DNA from: Rebecca billardiae RCC1528
Lineage: Eukaryota; Haptophyta
NCBI GenBank assembly: GCA_965240325.2
Contig: OZ251225.1
Span: 930,001-994,000 of the forward strand
Length of the DNA: 64,000 bases
Direction of reading: 5' to 3'
The position numbers and the translations under genes are program-made. Below are positions 11,430-22,895 of this stretch, in pieces (position 1 is the first letter of the stretch; the number at the start of each line of letters is the position of its first letter). The notes under the pieces are model-generated. The model saw only the letters and a list, made by a program, of their open reading frames with translations, ran no database searches and had not been told where the DNA came from.

Positions 11430-14212
11430 TCATCCCCTGCCCCAGATGCGCGAGAGCAGGCCGCCGCGCCGCTCTTGCCGCTTGAGGGCGGACACGTCTG
11501 GCAGCCGCGCCGCCGTGTTGCGAGCCACGTCGAAGAGCAGCGGCTTGCACGCCACCGCCTCGAAGGGCGGGGGCAGCTGGATCAGATGGAACTCGGGGCC
11601 CGCCCCGCCAGCCTGCGCGGCGGGCGCGAGCGCGGTGCACGCCCAGAGGCCCAGGTCGTCCAGCACGTGGGGCGAGGGCTGGCCGCCGCCGCGCCCACTC
11701 GGCGCGTTGGCGAGTGTGAGCTGCTCGAGTCGCGAGGCGGGGAGCCCCTCGGGCTGCTGCGCCTGCACCCGCTGGAGCAGCGCGCTCGCCCTGAGCCGGC
11801 AGCGCGCGCCCGCCACCTCGGTGTGCAGCGTCTCGAGCGCCGCCCTCTCCGCCTCCATCTCCTCCGCTGGGAACTGCGGCAGGCGCGGCGGGGGCGGGCG
11901 CGGGCGCGGGCGCGGGGGCGGGCGGCGGCGGGCGCGGCGAGCGTGAGCGTCGTCGGGCGTCGCGCCGGCGGGGGCGGGCGGCAGCGCACGGCCGCGTCAC
12001 CGGCGCCGGCGCCGGCGCGCGCGTCGAGCGCGGCCGGCGCGCGCGGTGCGCGCGCGCGCGCACCAGCGGCGCCGGCGCCGTGACCTGCTCGAGCTGCTGC
12101 TCCGCCGTAGCCATGTGCTCGTCGGCGCGGTCGAGCAGTGCGCGCGCGTGCGCCCAGCGCGCCGCGCCCATGCACGAGAGCGCCAGGTAGAAGCAGCGGT
12201 GCGCCTTGGCCGAGGTCGCCGCCAGCTCGAGCGCGAGCAGGTCGGGGGCGTCCTCGTGTGCGTCCAGCAGAGCGCCCGTCTCGCCGAGGCACTCGAGCAC
12301 GACCGCGTAGACGCGCGCGATGTCCTCGGCGGTGACGAGCCGGCCGCCGGTGCCCGGCGCCGCGCCGCCGCTCGGCGCGGCGGCGTCGGCGCGCGCCGTC
12401 CCGCCCACGCGCTCGCGCATGTCGAGCAGCATCACGCCGTGCCTGCGCACGGTGTGCCGCAGCTTGCGCACAGAGAAGTACGTCTGCAGCGCGGAGAGCT
12501 GCGACGCGTCGGCGCGCGGCGCGGCGCCGCCGGGCTTGGCGCCGCCGCCGCGCGCCTCGGCCTTCGAGTCCGCGCGGATGATCTCGAGCGCGTCGTTGTC
12601 CTCGACGAGCAGCTGGTCGTACAGCTGCAGCAGCGGCTCGGACCGCGAGCGCGCGCGCTTGCCGCCGGCCGGCTGCGGCGCGGCCGCGTCGGCGCCGTCG
12701 GCCGCGGGCGCCGCGGCGCGCAGCGCGGCGTGCGCGTCTCGGATCTGGGTCATCAGCTCCTGCGCGCGCAGCGGGCGCGGCCGCGGGCACGCGCGCGTGA
12801 GCGCGCCGCGCGCGCGGTGCGCCGTGCCGCCGCGGCGCTCCCGTTGCCCCGGCGCCGCGCCGCGCGTCCCCGGCGCGCCGCGCGCGTGCGTCAGTGCCCA
12901 GTGCATGTGGACTCATGGCCCGCCGCGATTCAGACGGCGGGCTCAGTATTAACGAGATTCCTTTTGCAAATCGTCAGCCGCACGCGCGCGACGCGCGGCG
13001 CTGCTGCGCGCCGGCCTCCGCCGGGGCCCGGCGCCGTCGCGCGCCGCACGGCCGAGCGGCCGGCGGGCGGGCGGGCCGCGGCCGGCGCGCAGCGAGGCGC
13101 CCGCGTGCGCGCCCCGCCCCTCCCCACGGCGGGTGCCCCGGCGCCGCCCGCGCGCCGCGCCGCGCGCACCTGCGCGCGCAGGATCGAGACGCGCAGCTTC
13201 TCGTTCGTCACGGGGATCGGCTGCTGCCGGAAGACGATCTGGTCGAGGGACGCGGCCTGCTTCGCCTGCATGTCCGCCAGCATCGGCTCGAGCTTGGAGC
13301 GGAGGAGGTTGGAGGCGAGGTTGTGCGAGTCGTCCTTGAGCAGGTCCACGATGGACAGCTCGTCGTCCGCCTCCCCCGCGCCCTCCGCCTCCGCGCCCTT
13401 CCCGCCGCCCCCGGACATCTGCAGCTCGTACCGGGCGTAGCGCGCGATGGGCTGGATCTCGTCCGCCATCTCGCGGTACAGCTGCTGCTCGCCGAGCAGC
13501 GAGACGCGCGAGAGCTCGGAGTAGATGGTCTGCGCGCGGAAGAAGGAGCGGAGCGCCGAGGCCCAAGACTCGCGCTCGAGCGCGTGCGTGCCCACGATCC
13601 ACGCGGCGTACGCCTCCGCCTCGAGCAGCGTGCGCTTGTCCGCGCGCTCGGCGCACAGCGCGTGCAGCTCGGTCGCCCAGCGCGCGGCCTTGGCGAGGCG
13701 GTGGAGCATGTGGTGCCGCGGGCGCAGGTCGCCGCTCGACTGGCGCTTCAGGTGCATCGCCAGGCTCCACGCGCGCTCGGCGTTCATCAGCGGGATCATC
13801 AGGTGGCGCGCGTCCGTGCATGCGTCCGCGCGCAGCGTGCGCTTCGAGAAGCGCGACTTGCTGCCGTGCAGGAAGCCGACGGACTTGCGGATGCGGCGCA
13901 CGCGCTTGGTGCAGTACGCGCGGTAGCGCTCGTAGTCACCGTGCCGCAGGCCGTGCTCGTTCTGCGACGTCTTGATCAGCTCCAGGACTGCGCGCGCGCA
14001 GTGCCGCGCGCCGTGCCGGCGTGCGCGCGGATGAGTGCGCCTTGCGCGCGCGCGCGTGCAGCGCGCGCGTGCTGAGCCCGCGAGCGCGCGCGCGTGGGCG
14101 CGGGTAGGCGCGCACTGTGAAGCGTGAGCGGCTCGAGCGGCGCCGCGGGCGCGCCCGGCCCCGCGTCCGCCGCGTCGTCCATGCGCGCGTCGACGTCATC
14201 TGCGCCCTCCAT
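11430..14212 (-). CDS. SRP68: Signal recognition particle subunit SRP68
   Basis: Binds SRP RNA together with SRP72 in cytosolic SRP, for co-translational targeting to the ER. Model complement(join(11430..11873,12064..12759,13170..13987,14116..14212)), 684 aa (human about 627). Exon 1 encodes a short acidic leader. Exon 1/2 joining creates the family signature [20 protein letters not shown], then YRAYC, a basic RRIRKS and [17 protein letters not shown]. Exon 3 continues with helical repeats. Exon 4 ends with the conserved CKPLLFDVA and a GGL-x-RIWG-type tail. Introns of 128, 410 and 190 bp start gtgcgc and end cag. The exon 3 donor could instead be 12 codons earlier, in the same phase. The start is 197 bp from the divergent kinesin gene. 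Confidence 0.92.
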
Positions 14213-14409
14213 CTCTGCCGAGGCCGCCGCGTGGCGCGCAGGTGGGGAAAATAATCCGGTGCGCCTGATGATGGCGACCCGGACTTGTCCGGGACGCCTT
14301 CCGGTTGCACCGTTTCACCGGAAAAACGACCGCGCGCTTTTTCTTTCGAACCGGCTGCTGCAACCCGCGGCCGCGCGCCCGCCCGTGCAGAGGGACTGCG
14401 CGCGCAACG
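14213..14409. promoter_or_regulatory. Shared divergent promoter region, SRP68/kinesin
   Basis: The start codons of SRP68 (minus) and the kinesin (plus) are separated by 197 bp, so both promoters and 5' UTRs must lie here or overlap. The region is less extreme in GC than the flanking exons and contains a ccggacttgtccgg palindrome near 14280. No TATA box is evident. Confidence 0.5.
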
Positions 14410-17400
14410 ATGGACTCCTCGGACCTTGAGCTCGGCCTTGAGCTCGGCCAGCCTCGGCTTGCGTGGCAGCCGGCCGAGCATGCGCTCACCGTCATGCCCG
14501 AGCCCTCGCCGTCCTCCGACCGCCGCCGCTCCACGATGGTGTCGATCGGCATGCAGCAGAAGGACGTGCAGTGGCAGCGCATCCGGTGCGCGCCGCCGTC
14601 CTTCCGTGGGAGCACGCGCCGCCGCGAGCGCTCCGTCGGCGCGAACCGTGACTCGTCATCTCACGCGCGCGCGTCTCACTCCCGCGCGCGACCTGTCCTC
14701 CACGCGCAGCGAGCTCACGGACACCCTGCAGAAGGAGCGCGACGTGTCGGCCGGCCTGACGACTCGCTTCCACGAGTTCCAGCGCGAGGCGTCGGCCAAG
14801 GAGCGGCAGCTGCAGCAGCTCGTCGAGGCGAAGGAGCAGATGGCTATGGCACGCGCGGCGGAGCTCGAGGCCCATCGCGAGGCCGCGCGCACGCGCGAGC
14901 AGCAGCTCCTCGACGACGTTGCCGAGGCGCAGGAGCGCGCGCGCACGCTCGAGGACGAGCTCGGGAGTGCGCGCGCCGAGGCGGCGCGCGCCAAGGAGGC
15001 GCTCGACGCGGCGGAGGCCGCGCACGCTGAGGAGCTCGCCGCACGCGATCGGCTCCTCGAGGCCGACGAGCTCGACGCCGACGGCATCGCCGGCAAGGAG
15101 AAGGGCCTCGAGGTGGTCGAGCGCGCGCTGCTCGAGCGGGCGCGCGGGGCCAAGACCGCCGCCGCCGCCGAGCAGCCGCTCATCTCGCTCGACGACGAGG
15201 CGGGCGACAACCCCGAGGACGCGGGCTCGTCGCGCACGAGCGTCGCCCGCATGATCGCCGACGGGCGCTCCGGCCTCGAGGTGGCGCGCGCACTCGTCGA
15301 CGAGGCGGCGTGCTCGGGCCGCGCAGAGGTGGAGGACTCGGTGGAGCAGATGGCGCGCCGCTGGCGGCAGGAGCGCACGGTGCGGCGGCAGCTGCAGAAC
15401 ACGCTGCAGGAGATCAAGGGCTCGATCCGCGTGATGTGCCGCGTGCGCCCGCTCTCGAACGCCGAGCGCGAGCGCAGCACCGACGAGGTGGTGCAGCTCT
15501 CCAACGACATGGCGTGCACGCTCGTCGACCCGTCCAAGCCGAGCGCGCGCCGCCACTTTGGGTACGACCGCGTCTTCGGCGCCGCCGCGTCTCAGGCGGA
15601 GGTGTTCGACGAGGTGCAGCCGCTCGTGCAGTCGGTGTTCGACGGGCAGAACCTGTGCATCTTCGCGTACGGCCAGACCGGCTCTGGCAAGACGCACACC
15701 ATGCAGGGCTCGCACGACGACCCGGGCGTGGGTCCGCGCCTCCTCGGCGCCGTGTTCACCGAGGCGGCCGAGCGGCGCGCGCTCGCCGAGGCGGCGCGCG
15801 CCGAGGCGGCGGCGGCGGGCGGCGGCGCGGGCGGCGGCGCGGGCGGCGCCGACGCGGACGACTGGGAGTACGCCGTGAGCGTGAGCTACCTCGAGGTGTA
15901 CAACGAGGCGGTGCGCGACCTGCTCGCCCCCGGGCCCAAGCCGGTCGGCGTGGACGTGCGGCAGGCGTCTGGGACGGAGGTGCACATCCCCAACCTCACG
16001 CAGGTCTCGGTGTCGAGCGCGGAGGAGGTGACGGCGGCGCTGCGCACGGGCGCGTCGAAGCGCGCCGTGGGCGCGACCAACATGAACGCGCACTCGTCGC
16101 GCTCGCACTCCCTCGTCCTCGCCACCATCACGGGCAGGCACGCGCGCACCGGCGCGGCGGTGAGCGGCAAGATGTACCTCGTCGACCTCGCGGGCTCGGA
16201 GCGCGTCGGGCGCTCGGGCGCGGCGGGCGAGCGGATGACCGAGGCGCAGAACATCAACAAGAGCCTCTCGGCGCTGGGCGACGTGATGGCCGCGCTGCAG
16301 TCCAAGGCGTCCCACGTGCCGTACCGCAACTCGAAGCTGACGCAGCTGCTCGCCGACTGCCTGGGCGGCCGCTCCAAGTCGATCATGTTTGTCAACGTGG
16401 CGCCCACCGCCGACTCGGCCGGCGAGACGCTGTGCTCGCTGCAGTTCGCCTCGCGCGTGGGCTCGGTCGAGCTGGCGAGCGCCAAGCGACCCGGCGCGGC
16501 TGGCGGCGGGGGCGGCGGCGCAGCGCTCGCGCTCAAGCTCTCGCGCGACTCGGAGGACAAGCTGCGCGCCGAGCTGATCGAGAGCAAGGACAGGCTCGCG
16601 GCCGCCGAGCGGCGCGGCGCCGAGGCCAGCGCGGCGCTGGCCGAGGCGCAGCGCCTGGCGGCGGAGGAGCTCGAGTGCGCGCAGTCGGAGCGCGAGGGCG
16701 TCGAGTTCGCCGCGCGCGCCGAGGCGGACCGGCTGAGCGCCGAGCTCGCCCAGGAGGTGCGCCGCCGCGAGCTGGCGGAGGCGGCGGCGGCCAAGGCGGC
16801 AGACGCGGCCAGCGCAGAGGTCGGCGCGCTGCGCGCAGAGGTGGAGCGCGCGCGGGGAGCGCTCGAGATGGCGCACGCGGCGGCTGCGAGTGCCGTCGCG
16901 AGCGGGGCGGCCGGTGCGCCGGGCGGCACGCGCGCGCTCGTCCCCTCGGCGCACGACAAGGCGGCGGCTGTGGCCGCGCTGCGTCAGCAGGCGATGGCCG
17001 CGCGCTCGGCCGCGGGCGGCGGCGGCGGCGCTGCCGCCGCCGCCTCCGCCGGCGCAGCTACCGCGCAGGCGCAGCCGCCGCCAGTGCCTGCGCCCGAGCC
17101 GATGGCGCCGGCGGCACCGGCTGCGCCGCTGGTCGACGTGGCGGTGATGGCCGCGGCCGCTGCGCCCACGCCGCCGCCGCCGCCCGCCGGCCCTGTGGCG
17201 GCGCCGCCCGTCAGCTCCGCGCCCGAGCCGCCCGCGGCCACCTCCGCATCGGCCGCGCCGGCGAGCAAGCTGGTCCGCTTCGCCGAAGGTCGTACCGCCC
17301 TTACGGATGAGCCGGCTGCAGCCGCGGCGCAGGGCACGCCCGCTCGCGCCGCCGCCGCCGCCGCGCGCGCGCCCGCAGCCAGCACGCCGCGCGCCGCTGC

Positions 17401-18223
17401 GGCGCAGCTCCGCGCCATGCCCGCGGTGCAGGCGCTGTATGGCGCCAACGCGCTGACCATCTTTGAGGACGCGCCCACGGCACAGCCGCGCAAGGCAGAG
17501 CCGCCGCCGAGCGCCGAGCAGGCGGAGAGCACGCTGGTCTCGGTCCACGCCGGCGCCGGCGCGGAGAAGGAGAATGCCGCAAACGACTCGCGATCGACGG
17601 TCACCGGCGAGCTTGCCGCCGCACCGCCGGGCTTTGGCGCCGGCGGTGGCGCCCCGCACTCGGCACTCAAGCCGTCGCTCAAGCAGTCCTCCGTGCTCGG
17701 CGGCGGCATGTCGAAGGCGGGCGCGGCGGGCGTGCACGCGACCTTTGCGAGCACGCTGCCCACCACGTCCACAGCGGATGCCCATTGCGAGGCTGACAAG
17801 GTGCGCCTCGCCGGCGGCAACGGATCCCGAGCGATCCTACCGCATCCCCTGTCGCGCCGCCGCGCCGCGTGCGCGAGCCGGTCTCTCCCCGAGCCGGTGG
17901 CCTCGCGCACGCCCTGAGGCCGCATCGCCCCCGTGCGCGCGCGCGCGCGCGCGCAAACGTGCGTGCAGATTCGTTCGGCGGTGGCAAGCGGCACCGTGGC
18001 CGCAGTCCGATTCAACTTTGAGCCCTCGTACGCTCACGCGACCAATTCCTCCTCTTCGCGCTTCGGCGGGCTTGGCGGCGCGCAGCGCGTCGCGGCGGGG
18101 AGCAAGGCGGCGGCGAGAGGCGGCGCGCGCATGTCGGAGGCAGGAGGTGCGCGACTGTCTTCCCTGCCGCGTCCGAGCGCGCCGCACGCGCTCTTCGCGG
18201 CATGCGGCGCGTCCGGCACTTGA
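14410..18223 (+). CDS. Kinesin-14-type motor protein with central motor
   Basis: Microtubule motor, expected minus-end directed by family. Model join(14410..14585,14710..17800,17969..18223), 1173 aa. Exon 1 reads MDSSDLELGLELG. A long heptad-rich stalk spans residues ~60-280. A kinesin-14-like neck (RRQLQNTLQEIKGSIRVMCR) directly precedes the motor (~295-650), with P-loop GQTGSGKT (about residue 380), switch I NMNAHSSRSH, switch II DLAGSE and NKSLSALGDV. After the motor come another coiled coil and an Ala/Pro-rich tail. The last intron (168 bp, gtgcgc...gtgcag) joins in phase to a Ser/Ala-rich exon. Without it the frame stops at 17917 and the protein is 1127 aa. Intron 1 (124 bp) corrects the frame between the leader and stalk. 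The Ala/Gly-rich insert near 15790-15860 lies inside the motor. Confidence 0.88.
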
Positions 18224-18759
18224 GCACATCCAGCATGCGTGATGCGACACTCATTTTGCCCCTTTGTCTGGCGCGACGTTCACACACTCACACACACCCT
18301 CCCTCCCCATCGCGCACTGCCGCTCGGCGCACAGGTCGTGGTGGGAACAGGCGCATGTCTCTCGTCGCGCGACAGTCGCTCGCGACGGATCATGGCTTCC
18401 GCCGCCAGGTCGCGCAGCCATGGGATGACTCGACGGGCATGGGCGATGGGCGCAGCCACAAGCGCAAGCGCTTCTAATCGGTAGCACGTTGCGTGGTCGT
18501 GAAGACAGGCGGAACCTCACGGGTCAGGCAGAATCTTGGCGATGGCGAGGTGGACGCGTCGATTCAGTCACCATCCCCGATGGATGACAGGATGAGGCGG
18601 GCCCAGCAGTGCGGGCGGGCACCACCGCCATTGTTGGTTGTACGTATTCGGTCTCGGAAAGTCCTTATGGGGGTACGGAACCACGGGTTCCTGTCGATTT
18701 CCGATTGGACCAATGGGGTACGTATTGGACCACAACGCGCGCGCGAGCTTCAATGAACG
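18224..18759. other. Intergenic region upstream of the CFAP298-like gene
   Basis: 536 bp between the kinesin stop and the next start codon. Small open frames have no recognisable content. The last 250 bp, with lower GC and ggacca repeats around 18710-18730, probably form the promoter of the downstream gene. Confidence 0.4.
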
Positions 18760-19599
18760 ATGGTGCTCGTGCACATCCGGGCGGATAAGAATGATGAGGC
18801 CCGCGACGAGTTCCTCTTCGAGACGCGCTGCACTCAGCCGCTGCGGGACCTTGTCGAGCATGCACTCGAGCTAGTTGCCCTGAGGGCGCAGCTGCGCTCT
18901 CTCGCCGCCGCACGGGCTGATGTTCCCGCGGCGCTGCTCGAAGTCCTCTCGCCGCATGCGATCCGGCAAAAGCGGCTCAGCGTGGCGCACGCGCTGCGCG
19001 AGCATGTGGCCGCTGCAACACCTTCGCATGACGATCAGACGTCAGCACTCGTCCGCCCCGAGCTGGTCTTTGCCTCGCGCACGCTGCCAGCTGACGACAC
19101 GCCCCTCTCCAAAATCGTCGGCACCAACGAGAAGAGCAAGGTGACATTCACGCTGCGCTCGGGCGGCGGCGCGGATGGAGCTCCCGCAGCCGCCGCGCCA
19201 GGCAAGCGCGAGAGATCAGTGGAGATCGCTGGCAGCGAGACCCTGGATGCCGCCGAGGTGAGCCTTCTCAAGTTTGTCAAGCGCAAGAAGGAGTGCGCGG
19301 CTGCCCCGGCAGCAGCCGATGCCAACACGCTTCAGGCGGCTGGTGCCCACGCGGCCGACGAGGATGACGAGGACGAGGAGCGCCCGCGGCTGACATCCGA
19401 GCAGTTGGCTCGACTGTGTGCGTGCGCCGCCGTACGCGACGCACTGCGGAGCGAGGAGCTGCGCCGCGCACTCACGCACATCAACTCGTCCGCTACTCCT
19501 GAGCGCGAGCTGGACAAGGCCATGCATGAACCGGCCTTTGCGACGTTTGTGCGCACCATGCTTGTGTCAGCGGGTGTTCGCGCCCCCGACGCTGAGTAA
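18760..19599 (+). CDS. CFAP298-like protein with ZNHIT3-like C-terminus
   Basis: Single-exon gene, 279 aa, from ATG 18760. The N-terminus MVLVHIRADKNDE...FLFET matches the conserved start of CFAP298 (C21orf59/Kurly), a cytoplasmic factor needed for dynein-arm assembly and ciliary motility. A second hallmark is LSKIVGTNEKSKV, corresponding to the family's L-x-D-Y-V-G-x-NEKTK. The central segment of typical CFAP298 is shortened. After an acidic DEDDEDEERP linker, residues ~207-272 look like the C-terminal domain of HIT zinc-finger protein ZNHIT3: paired ALRSEELRRALTHINS and ELDKAMHEPAFATFV. The HIT zinc finger itself is absent. The frame is continuous from one to the other. The CFAP298 part is fairly secure; the ZNHIT3 assignment is from memory of the family pattern. 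Confidence 0.7.
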   Translation: MVLVHIRADKNDEARDEFLFETRCTQPLRDLVEHALELVALRAQLRSLAAARADVPAALLEVLSPHAIRQKRLSVAHALREHVAAATPSHDDQTSALVRPELVFASRTLPADDTPLSKIVGTNEKSKVTFTLRSGGGADGAPAAAAPGKRERSVEIAGSETLDAAEVSLLKFVKRKKECAAAPAAADANTLQAAGAHAADEDDEDEERPRLTSEQLARLCACAAVRDALRSEELRRALTHINSSATPERELDKAMHEPAFATFVRTMLVSAGVRAPDAE

Positions 19600-22382
19600 A
19601 GTGTCTGAAACGGCGGCGTATGCGCGACGACTCGATGGGCTGCTGGCAGGCGTACGCGACGGTGGCGCGCCATCCGGCGGCCGGCGCAGCTTGGCACGAT
19701 TCAGTGCCATTTGGGCCTCGCGCCAGCGGTCCTAGCGGCTAGAATGACCGCCGCCGGCGCCTGTCGGCGCCGTGTCGCAGCAGTCTGCAGTGGCGCGGGC
19801 GCCCGGCGGCGGCTCAATCTTTCCGCGACGACGTCCGGTGCCCATCCTCGGGTCATCATCCGGTTCGCTCGTCAAATTTAATCCGACTAGGTAGTCACAG
19901 GTGCCTTATTGTCATCAAATTACCGAGGCCCGCGACTTGAGTTAAATCATATAAATGAGACTGAGTAGACTGAGTAGTTAGACGCCGGACCGTGTCACTC
20001 CGATATGACTGTGAGTGTGACTGAGACTAATAACTACTGTCATTATTACTTAGAGACGGTCGTCGCTGACGGCTGAGTCACGAGTGCCGTAGTCGTAGAC
20101 TACGCGGGCGTAGAATGCGGTAGCAGTAGTCTCAGTGCCGTCTCATGACAGTGGCGACACGCCGAATAGTCTGACCGCGTACTAGGGGGTCCAGGCCCTC
20201 AGCCTAGCGGTTGGGGGTATTCGACAGGCCTGCCATGTAGGTGTCTGTCGAGGCTGTCGCCTGTTGAAGTGCCCTCTAGTATGCCCCCCAGCCCAGCCCA
20301 GCCGTCAGAAGCACTCAAAACCGACTCCGCGTGCCGTCGCGCCGTCGTGCGGGCGCGCTGCCGGCCACTTTGTGTCACATAGAGATTCAGCGAAGTGGTA
20401 CCCACCCGTGATGGCGGCTAGATGACGGAATGCGGTCGGTAGTACTTATTGACAACCGTTGCCACTCAGTCGAATGAATTTATGATGCAGCGACTGAATA
20501 TTTGGCGCACCATGCTGGGCGCGTAGAAATTCAGGAGAAACAGCAGCAAGATCGAGCATGTTACCCATTTAAATACAGATAGATACCCGTAAATATGAGC
20601 ATGTGTGTACCCGTACATACTAACGGTCGATGCGAGTCCATATGTATTCAAATCAATGTCTATATATGTGGGTACGTTCGAATACGGGCGCCGGAGATGA
20701 ATATGCGGGCTCGGTCGCAACACTGGCGACTCAGCCGGCACCGGCGCCGCGTCGCCAGTCGTCCTACCCCAGCCCATGAGCCCATGCGAGGCCACCACCG
20801 GTCTACGATTACCGCGGCTGCAGCGGCCAGCCACCGAGGCGGCCTCCGGCTCGGCGAGCTGCTCGGCGGCGAGCTTCGCGCTCTCTGACTCTGCTGCCAC
20901 GCCCGCCGTGCTCACCGCCTTGACCATAGTGCGGTCCGCGCGCTGCTCCGCTGTGATCGCCGCCAGATCCTCACGCCGCGCCTTGGCCTCGGATGTGCCT
21001 GCGCGGCTGTTGGCGGCCGTGATGGCGCCGGCGGGCTCGGCGTCGCGCGCCTGCTCCGCGGTGAGCGTGACGTCCGTGCGCGTTCTTTGCTTCGCACATC
21101 CGTGCTGCAGCCCCACTATCCAGGCGTGCGCCTCGGCCGTGCACAGAGAACAGGCAGGGCCAAGGAAGCGGCCACTCGAGGCGGAACGCGAGAGATTCAA
21201 ACCAGTAGTGCACCACCTTCTTGTTCAACAGGCCATCCTTGCCGAGCTGGGTCCATCCTGAGCGCCGTGGCGTTCTCGTGTGCCTTGAGTTGTTGCTAGA
21301 GCGCGCGGACATCGCCCAGCGAGAGGAGGTTGATGCGCTCGCGCAGCCGGCACCGGTAAGAAACTAGCGGCAGGCATCATGATGATTACATTCAGCGTAT
21401 CGGCGTCGGAGAGAGGCAGCACACGCGACGGCGCGCGCTCGCCAACGCCTGCATGAGTGAATGCGGCAGTGGAAAGCATGCGCGCGGGAGTACCGCGGGG
21501 CCATCAGGGGGGCAGGTACGTGCGCAGGAACGCTACACATGGAAGGAGTATGTGTTGGGGACCGCGTATGCGCACCGTATGCGTGCGCGGCGCGCGCGCA
21601 TCACCTGCAAGGGGAGCACCCTCCTCCATCTCGAGCGCATGAGCCAGCTTGAACGCACTGGCACGCGTGCAACCTCGCGGTTTCAATGTCCGACGCCGGC
21701 GACCGATATGTCCGGGGACTTCATGGTGGTCACGTAGACTCGCTCGATCGGGCGCTCTCGACGCTCGTACGCGCTCTGTCGCGCCGAGGCGACGGTGGTG
21801 GTGACCGTCCAGTCGTGCATCTCCGTCGCCGCCAGCCCACTGAACAGCCCGACCCGGCAGCTCGCCGCGTACGCTCGCGGCGCTCGAATTTATGGCGAAA
21901 CTCGCGCTCACTCCACTTGAAAACCCGTCGAGGCATTTTTTCGATTTTATTTTGGTGTGCTGGACCCCCTACGCGTACGGCTACTATAAGTTCTGCCGTA
22001 GCCGCGTCGCGTACACGACGCGCGGCATTTTGAGAGTCTCTGACTGACTCAGTGCCACTACGCCGGCCGGCCGCCGTCTATGGCGCCCGGGTCGGGCACC
22101 GGGCGGCACCGGCGCACGGCGCGGCCCCGGTACACGCAGGTCCGGAGTACTCGTTGTCATTAAATTAAGTTATTTTTTAAAAAAAGACAAAGTGACCGGC
22201 CGCGTAGCCGAGTGAGCAATAGCCCATCGATCTCTCTCTCGACTCTCTCTCTCTCTCTCTCTCTATAAATGCTGTCAGGCGGCACGTCCGGACTCCGGAC
22301 CGCACGGTCGGACCCTCTGCAGACTGCAGGACAGCAGGTCGACCGCGATGCGCCCATCACGCGATTTCCCGCCGGTAGTCAT
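19600..22382. other. Decayed region without an intact gene
   Basis: Nearly 2.8 kb of mixed composition. Minus-strand coding-like remnants occur at about 20.7-21.9 kb (listed separately). There is a CT microsatellite around 22229-22265. The rest (19.7-20.6 and 21.9-22.2 kb) has lower GC and no recognised feature. Confidence 0.4.
20780..21350 (-). pseudogene. Possible broken coiled-coil gene remnant
   Basis: Reading the minus strand from about 21350, coding-like peptide shifts between frames: RERINLLSLGDVRAL followed by a stop, then QQLKAHENATALR, then in another frame WTQLGKDGLLNKKVVHYWF, then an Ala/Glu-rich stretch with TAEQARDAEPAGAI and AEQLAEPEAASV. The repeated frame changes without clear splice sites suggest a decayed gene. 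Unannotated introns are an alternative. The protein family is not recognised. Confidence 0.25.
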
Positions 22383-22895
22383 TCACTGAGCACAGCTGAC
22401 GGCCGACTGGCCGGCGCCGGCCCAGACCGGGCGTCGTGGTAGAACCGACGCGCCATGAGCGAGCACGTTGTCCTTGGCGCGGAGGGGATGTGTTGCCCTC
22501 GCGCGGATAGCGCCCGGGTCAGCGCTCTGCGACCGCACTGGGTCTCGGCGCGATTGCGGGCACAGCAGCGCATGGGCAAACAGCACAGCTTCGCGCGTGG
22601 GGGCTCGGGTGACGGGTGGGGCTGGCGGGCACTCGGACCGTTCGATGATGTAAGCGATCGCCGTATCGGCCTCCCCATCCGAGGCCAAGAGGGCGCGCTC
22701 GATGCGTTCATGGATGCTGCGCGCACTCACGCCAGCCGCGCAAAGGCCGTCATGCACGCGCAGTGCCTGCTCCTCGGAGATGGTCTCCGGCATGACCGAG
22801 GCCGATCTGCCAGGTGGACTGAGCGGACCTGGCGATGCGGCGTCGGCTTCACCGGTAACATTCATCGCCTGCAGCTCGTTGAGGTGGTTAGGCAT
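22383..22895 (-). CDS. Small protein with UBA-like segment (uncertain)
   Basis: 170-aa frame from ATG 22895. Residues ~43-90 (SEEQALRVHDGLCAAGVS, then RALLASDGEADTAIAYIIER) have the look of a UBA/CUE-type three-helix ubiquitin-binding fold, whose third helix usually reads G-D-x-x-x-A-I-x-Y-I. The C-terminal half, from about residue 100, is Arg/Ala/Pro-rich and unlike a folded domain, so the real gene may be spliced after the UBA segment. No neighbour helps with function. The start Met is the first that precedes the conserved-looking part. Confidence 0.35.
   Translation of the reverse strand: MPNHLNELQAMNVTGEADAASPGPLSPPGRSASVMPETISEEQALRVHDGLCAAGVSARSIHERIERALLASDGEADTAIAYIIERSECPPAPPVTRAPTREAVLFAHALLCPQSRRDPVRSQSADPGAIRARATHPLRAKDNVLAHGASVLPRRPVWAGAGQSAVSCAQ

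Noticed and set aside
14492-17785. 1097-aa open frame antisense to the kinesin gene
   Set aside because: An artefact of GC-rich third positions: the translation is Arg/Ala/His-rich with no motif, while the plus strand has an unmistakable motor domain.
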